Of a DNA stretch of 64,000 nt, positions 58,851-64,000 are shown piece by piece. The position numbers and the translations under genes are program-made. The notes under the pieces were generated by a model. The model did no database searches, was not told the DNA's origin, and was given only the letters and a program-made list of their open reading frames with translations. This DNA comes from Thozetella sp. PMI_491 (lineage: Eukaryota > Ascomycota > Sordariomycetes > Chaetosphaeriales > Chaetosphaeriaceae), in NCBI GenBank assembly GCA_021432635.1, contig MU270016.1, positions 872,345 through 936,344 on the forward strand, given 5' to 3'. Within the stretch, counting starts at the first letter, position 1. Every line of letters begins with the position of its first letter.

Positions 58851-61496
58851 TCAGATCTCGACTTGAAACACAGATGAACAAAAGGGGGCTTATTAGAGGC
58901 GCACTTACACTTCAAATCACGGTCGACTACACGAATCACCAGCAAAAAGGTTATTCGGTAGTGCCTTACCCCAATATTCTTACCTCTCTTGCGCTTTCCA
59001 GGCTCGATTGGCTGTAGCAGACCATTGTCTCGCAGATGGGTGAAGTCCACCTCGATGTCTCCAACCTTTTCACACCCTATGCATACAATATTAGACCGAA
59101 TCAAATAACCTCGAAGCGGTAAGAGTTGGGCTATTATGGATCGACTCATGAATTTACCTCGATTGAATTCGTGAACTCGTTTATAGTGTGACTGAGTAGC
59201 TCTGTCCGATACGTAGAGCTCCTCGAGGCATATGAGCCGAGGTTCAGAGCAGTTGAATGTGTGACAACATTTAATCGGCTGCGACTCCCAAACACTGGGG
59301 ACTTCTTGGCCCTATTATTCTCGTGTTAGTTTCACGCGGTCGAAGCTTGTTGTCCTGCTAAAGTCGTACCAACTTGAAAAACCAGTCAATGGTGTTTGTG
59401 ATGTAGGGGAGCCCGTCGTGCTCGTCATAGGTTGGCTTGAGACCCTTATGCTCAGGCCAATCCTTAAAGTACTCTGTGCGCAGGATTCCATAGCTGGACC
59501 TGGCATGCCTACTGGGGCCGTGCTCCTTGTTGAAGGCTCGCAGGATAGCACCTGTGGCAACTGCATTGGTTCTGGCACAGTATTAGCTTTAGCAGGCATA
59601 AGGATAAAATATCCACTAACGTGTTCTCGGGGCATAACAGAATAATTTGAGAACCAGTTTCTGCGCAATATTTGCGTAGGCAGCGGTCAAGATACTTCCT
59701 CAAAGATGGGGAAGCTCCAAAGCCTCCGATAAGTATGACTTTCTGGCATGAAGTGTAAGCATCTGCCGTATTCCTCACTGAGTCACATTCCATGAACCTT
59801 GACTTGGTTACCACCTTTCTTAGCTGCCGCAATTTGGTCGAACATGATGCCAGCAATGCCCTCTAGGCATTGCATGAATATCTCCACGATCTTGTCACTA
59901 ACATATTGTTAGACCGGGTGGTGGAATCTTCAGGTATAGAGCGAACTCTACTTACACATGGACATGGACAGCGCCCCGGGCAAACCCCTTCTTGATATTG
60001 TCGCGGAGGCCTGAGATCGAGAACCTCTTCAGACCTTTTGCAGTGGTGTAGTCAAAGGTCCGCTTGATTCTGTATTCAAACTCGTTGATGATGATTTTCT
60101 CGATGATTCCATCGATTGTCTCGTTCTCTCTCTCCAGGTAGGTTTCATCTTTGAGGGCTTCTTTAAGTAGCTTGCGGAAACCCTTGTTCAGAAAGCTTGA
60201 ACCAAACAGGCCACCTACTTTTTATAAGTTCTAGGCACTTATACAGAATCGTTCAGACTCACCTCCTGCACGGACTAGTTCCCGAGAAAGGCGTAGAGGC
60301 GTCATTTTGCTGACTTGGTATGTGTTTGCATCGACCGTTCCACCACCTGCATCCAGGAGTACGAACGTGTCTCCGAGCTATAACATCAAGTTAGTATTTA
60401 TTGGCTGCATTCTCCATCATTCTGCTTTGGCTACACGTACGATGATCTGCCAATTATTGGAAAGCGCATAAGCAGCCGCCGCCTCTGGCTCAGAGACGAT
60501 GAACAGATTGTCGATACAGTTGCTTTGGCGATCAACTCCTCGTATGCCAGTGTTTGACATGGCCAGGGCCAATGCGGTCTGCATATCCCGACATGCCTTC
60601 TGAGTCCACACCGCGGGAACACAAAGGACCATTTCAATGCCACCGCTGTTGTCGGAACCTTTGTCACTAAGCTCGAAACCTTCGGCTTCTAGCTCAGATC
60701 GGGTGTGTCGTAGGAGACAGGTGAGGAAGTCGGCGATAACCTCGACCGGGCCGTTCAAAATGTTCTTCTGTTTCAGCGCATCGAGTGTCTCTTTCAGATC
60801 ATCACGGACATCTTTGGTCGCGGGGCTCTCGTCCAGGAGAAGCTTGAAGCGCGCCATAGCCCTATTCGACTTATCCAAATGGGTAGACGGCAGTGACCAT
60901 AATTCGTGCACCCCATATCCCCATCGCAACGAGTCTGTCGTCTCATACATTGCCAATATCTCATTTGTATCTTGGTCGCGGCTAGATTGGCTGCACTCAC
61001 CCTCGGCCTTGGTTGGTGTCACAGTCAAACCAGGTATCTGCGGATCGTCACGGTCCCCGTCCATTTTGACGTCATTGGCGCCATCGACGTCTCTACCCGA
61101 CTTCTGGCCTCGGGTCGCATATATCAAGCCCTCTTTCTGCCGAAACTGTGGATCCTTAGGATACATAATCTCAGTGGGGACCTCGTTCTTCATGCCATCA
61201 CTAGCGTCTATATTCCAATCGTCGGGGAAATTCTTGATCAAGCCGATGCGGTCGAGGGGAGGGTAGTCGGTAGATTCATTTTCATCGAGTGCTGCGTAAC
61301 AGACCGCCGAGAAAGTAGTGCCAAAATCCATTGCGATGAGGAGGCGCTTGGAATGGGTGTCCTGGTGTCGGATGTCGGCCCAGATATGATCAGGTATCTC
61401 ATCGGCAACAGGGTCGCAAGACGCCTGCGCTTCGGAAGCTCCTGATCTCCCTTGTTCAGGCGCCGTTGTGGACACGCGAAAGCTCTTGCGAGCCAT
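58851..61496 (-). CDS. Hsp70-like ATPase (divergent fungal family)
   Basis: Nine exons: 61496-60441, 60377-60263, 60214-59956, 59897-59798, 59742-59621, 59571-59370, 59311-59158, 59076-58909 and 58861-58851; 728 residues, starting MARKSFRVST. The actin/Hsp70 ATPase motifs are all present: phosphate-1 LLIAMDFGTTFSAVCYA (Asp57 onward), phosphate-2 VLLDAGGGTVDANTYQV, and the adenosine motif KVILIGGFGASPSLRKYLD. FLNKGFRKLL and the TNAVATGAILRAF connect motif are also typical. Between phosphate-1 and phosphate-2 is a large insert of low complexity and polar sequence (about residues 110-210). The C-terminus lacks a normal substrate-binding domain, as in this fungal family of unknown clients. A TGA at 58853-58851 interrupts the last segment; the same frame continues for about 30 codons to a second stop at 58758 with family-like sequence (CHINIAAAF), so the stop is probably premature. 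Divergent from the SANT-like gene. Confidence 0.85.
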
Positions 61497-62168
61497 GATG
61501 TAGAGACCCTTGCACCGATACTTGCAAGTCGAACGAAGACAGGAAATCTGAGGCAGCAGAAAAACAGACCTGAAGTCGGATGGCGCTAAGTCGTTGCGCA
61601 TGAGTGGGGGCTTGTGGGTCTGCTCGACAGGTCCTAATAAAATGACTGTGTCTGCTACTAAATGAGGATGCCTTTTTGCCTCTGCAGGGGTCCTGCTTAT
61701 CAGAGCCACAATTTAATCTGCACTCTAACATGACTTTTATCGCGATGATTGGGGCCAACTACTCGTTCAGCATTAGATCCACTAGAACTGCGGCCCTATC
61801 TCTACTCTAACAAGTCGTCTTTCCGATTGGTGTATGTTTTTTTTTTCACATTTTTCTTGCTGGTTATTCACGTTTAAGACAGATCAAAGCGGTCCGTTGT
61901 TTTACTTAGTCTGCCACAGGCTAGTGCAAAAATTCGAGTTGTTTGTATGGATCTGCGTGGCACAGTTCGCTTATTAAAAATCTGCTTTCATTAACTCTGG
62001 GCGTTTTGATTGGCTCACAATTCAAATCGTGTGCTATCAGAAACCCGTGAAAATGCTCGCCGTTAGGCAGCAGTGGTCCGTGCACGACCTGGAATGATTT
62101 TGGTTATCAAGATATCGCTTTCTCCCAGCCACGTTGATTTTGGAGCGAAGAGGCCAGCAAAAGTCACG
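61497..62168. promoter_or_regulatory. Divergent promoter of Hsp70-like and SANT-like genes
   Basis: This is a 672-bp spacer between two divergent starts. It holds a poly-T run near 61838 and no clear TATA box. In-frame ATGs upstream of both chosen starts (61709 and 62073) give no conserved sequence, so I prefer the inner ones. Confidence 0.45.
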
Positions 62169-64000
62169 ATGCCAAGGAAGAATGTCCAGGTCTGGAGCGA
62201 CGCCAGTCGAGCACAGTTAATGGCTTGGCTAGATTTTTGTCTAGAAAAGAATATTGACTTCCATGGCACTGTTGTCAACCATCTGAAAACCAAGACTGGG
62301 AGGAAATTTACTCCAACCCAAATTCGAAACAAGCTTCGACACGAATGGGACCGAGCCGGTCGTGAAACTCCCAGGGACGACCTATACCGGGAGGGGAGCT
62401 TGAGTCTCGTGCATCTCGAGGAACATGCACGGAAAGCGATCGACGAGGTCCTCTGTGGCCTTCGCAAATCCATGACCCAGGATTCCCTAAGGGGGGGGTG
62501 TTCAACTCGGTCTCGCACTCAGTCGTTGGCGTCATCCACACGATCGAATATCACTCACGCTGGAAGTCCTTCAGAAGATGAGCTATTGAGTGCAGCGACT
62601 TATCCAGTGAGTGGTATACTTAGCCGCCAGCCTGGAATAGCATAGGGGAGCTAACTGCGTCCTTGCCTAGGCTCTAGGGGTCATTCAAAAGTCATCAGCA
62701 GAGTCAGTCCCGGATGATCGACAATCAACTGAGCATTCGCTGGCTGGAAAGAACATCAAGAACGAGACAGAATACACTTGGTCTCATGATGACATACCTA
62801 CAGCAACCAGTACCTCTCGAAAAAGAGTCACTAGGCGTGGCAGGCGATTGGACCTGTTAGAACTGGAATCCCAACTAGCAGAAAGAGACTTGAGACTGCA
62901 AGGTGCAGAGGCCACAGTCGCGCGCCAGCGAAACCTCATTCTTTCTCTCTCAAATCAACTATCTATTATGGAGGAAAGGTATAAAACGTTCGAAAGCCTT
63001 AGTCGGTCAGCAAAGAGTCACCAAGACCAGTCGGCCATGCTAACGGACCTTCTGGGCCAAAACGCCTCCCTTCGAAGGCAACTCGCAGATAATGCGAGCT
63101 ACAAAGAATATGTGCAATCGATTGACGAAGGCCGATTCGGAATGAGGAGCTCAGAGATCAGGCATGGATTTTCTTTGCTGGAACGCCATGTTGCAGATGG
63201 CTGTTCATCGCTCAACTTGCAGCAATCTCTTCCCAACCTTGATTTGTGCCGCGCGGGTCAACGATGTGCTCTAAACGAGTGGGCAAACCGAGTTGCTGGT
63301 TTGGATTACGACCAGCTTTGTTCTCACGTTTTAGACGGCGAAAATCCTGAGTTCGAGCTTTTTCGCTCTTTCGTCGCTGCTGGACTTTGCAGCTTGGTTT
63401 TTGAGTCGGCTTTCCCCGACTTGGTGGCTGCCGAGTCGCCGCTATTGCATTGGTACAGAAGAGTCATTCTGGCGAAGGGCAAGTACATATCCTCTCCTTA
63501 CTATTGGCTCTGGTTGCGCTCTGGCTGACTGATGGAAAGACGGTCCCCGGACTCTTCAGCGAATTGATCTACGGTCAAATCAATCACTTATAGAAACAGA
63601 ATGTTTCATGTCGAAACTGATCGAGGATGAGTCCAGAGAACTTTCATGTCGCCTGATTGCTTCCCTCAGTTCATTCCTTATCTCAGGTCAGGACGCGGGC
63701 AGCAGTGATCTGTCGTGTCAGCAGGAACTGTCGAACCAGATCAGCTCGTCCCTGAATCCACTCTCACCAGATGCTGCACTTCACGAGACCTTTGCTTGCG
63801 CGCTGAATCTCAAGGCCCGTCTTGTTCTGTGCCGGAAGCGGTTCCAACTAGTCTTCTTCCAGCCAGGCACCCCTTTTGATACGACGACGATGTACAAAAA
63901 TAGTGCCGCTTTGGGCGAGGATGTTAGAAGGATACGGCACAAACCACCGTTGTTCAACTCAAAGGTTAATACAAGCAACAACGAGCATCACTCCGTGAGG
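62169..64000 (+). CDS. SANT/Myb-like DNA-binding protein with coiled coil (3' end outside window)
   Basis: Exons are 62169-62606, 62671-63478 and 63540 onward, open to the last base. The start MPRKNVQVWSDASRAQL leads into a SANT/Myb-like helical domain: LMAWLDFCLEKNIDFHGTVV, then TGRKFTPTQIRNKLRHEWDR, as in a fungal family with an N-terminal domain of this type. Exon 2 then encodes a basic stretch (SRKRVTRRGRRLDLLELES) and a coiled coil of about 90 residues (AERDLRLQGAEATVARQRN), followed by helical sequence (HWYRRVILAK). The second intron uses GC-AG ends (donor G|GCAAGT at 63479, acceptor at 63539): only this choice joins exon 2 to the 461-nt open frame that follows. The role is unknown; a nuclear regulator or chromatin-linked protein is the simplest guess. 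Confidence 0.75.

Overview
The window looks like nuclear DNA of a filamentous ascomycete (Pezizomycotina, most likely a Sordariomycete-type genome). The evidence is many short GT-AG introns (about 44-97 nt) with CTAAC/CTGAC-like branch sites, three Zn2Cys6 regulators, a HET-NACHT-WD40 receptor, fungus-only protein families, and an AT-saturated transposon block whose copies differ only by transitions, as repeat-induced point mutation (RIP) leaves them. I assigned no species. Exon structures were worked out by hand from splice motifs and reading-frame continuity.

Layout. 1-11 kb: a 93-bp repeat at the left edge, a seven-exon gene of a fungus-specific membrane-anchored family, a divergent alpha/beta-hydrolase and Zn2Cys6 regulator pair, and a secreted proline-rich tandem-repeat protein that runs into an assembly gap (10018-10952). 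The first bases after the gap are an identical copy of the left-edge repeat. 11-21 kb: a probable sugar-acid catabolic group made of a Zn2Cys6 regulator, an anion:cation-symporter MFS transporter, a galactonate-dehydratase-like enolase-superfamily enzyme and a HAD hydrolase. The last two are divergent and share a promoter with four evenly spaced CGG-N9-CCG-type elements. 20.8-29 kb: a broken secreted-protein gene, a small six-cysteine secreted protein, an orphan single-pass membrane protein and an AAAP amino-acid transporter.

31-40 kb: a head-to-head pair of incompatibility/immunity-type genes, a complete HET-NACHT-WD40 (HNWD) receptor and a Clr5-ankyrin protein with a possible papain/OTU-like N-terminus. 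The second carries what looks like a one-base frameshift. 41-44.4 kb: a Zn2Cys6 regulator whose DNA-binding domain is split by an intron, and a short-chain dehydrogenase.

44.4-55.2 kb: an LTR retrotransposon with 229-bp LTRs and a CTAAC target duplication, destroyed by RIP. It contains a nested DNA transposon (88-bp inverted repeats, 8-bp target duplication), also mutated. 55.9-64 kb: a shattered membrane-protein pseudogene, a divergent Hsp70-like ATPase gene with a probable premature stop close to its C-terminus, and a SANT/Myb-like gene with a likely GC-AG intron that runs off the window.

The most notable points are the phased regulatory array at 19.1 kb, the head-to-head receptor pair at 31-40 kb, the nested RIP-mutated elements, and the identical repeat at the window edge and the gap edge.
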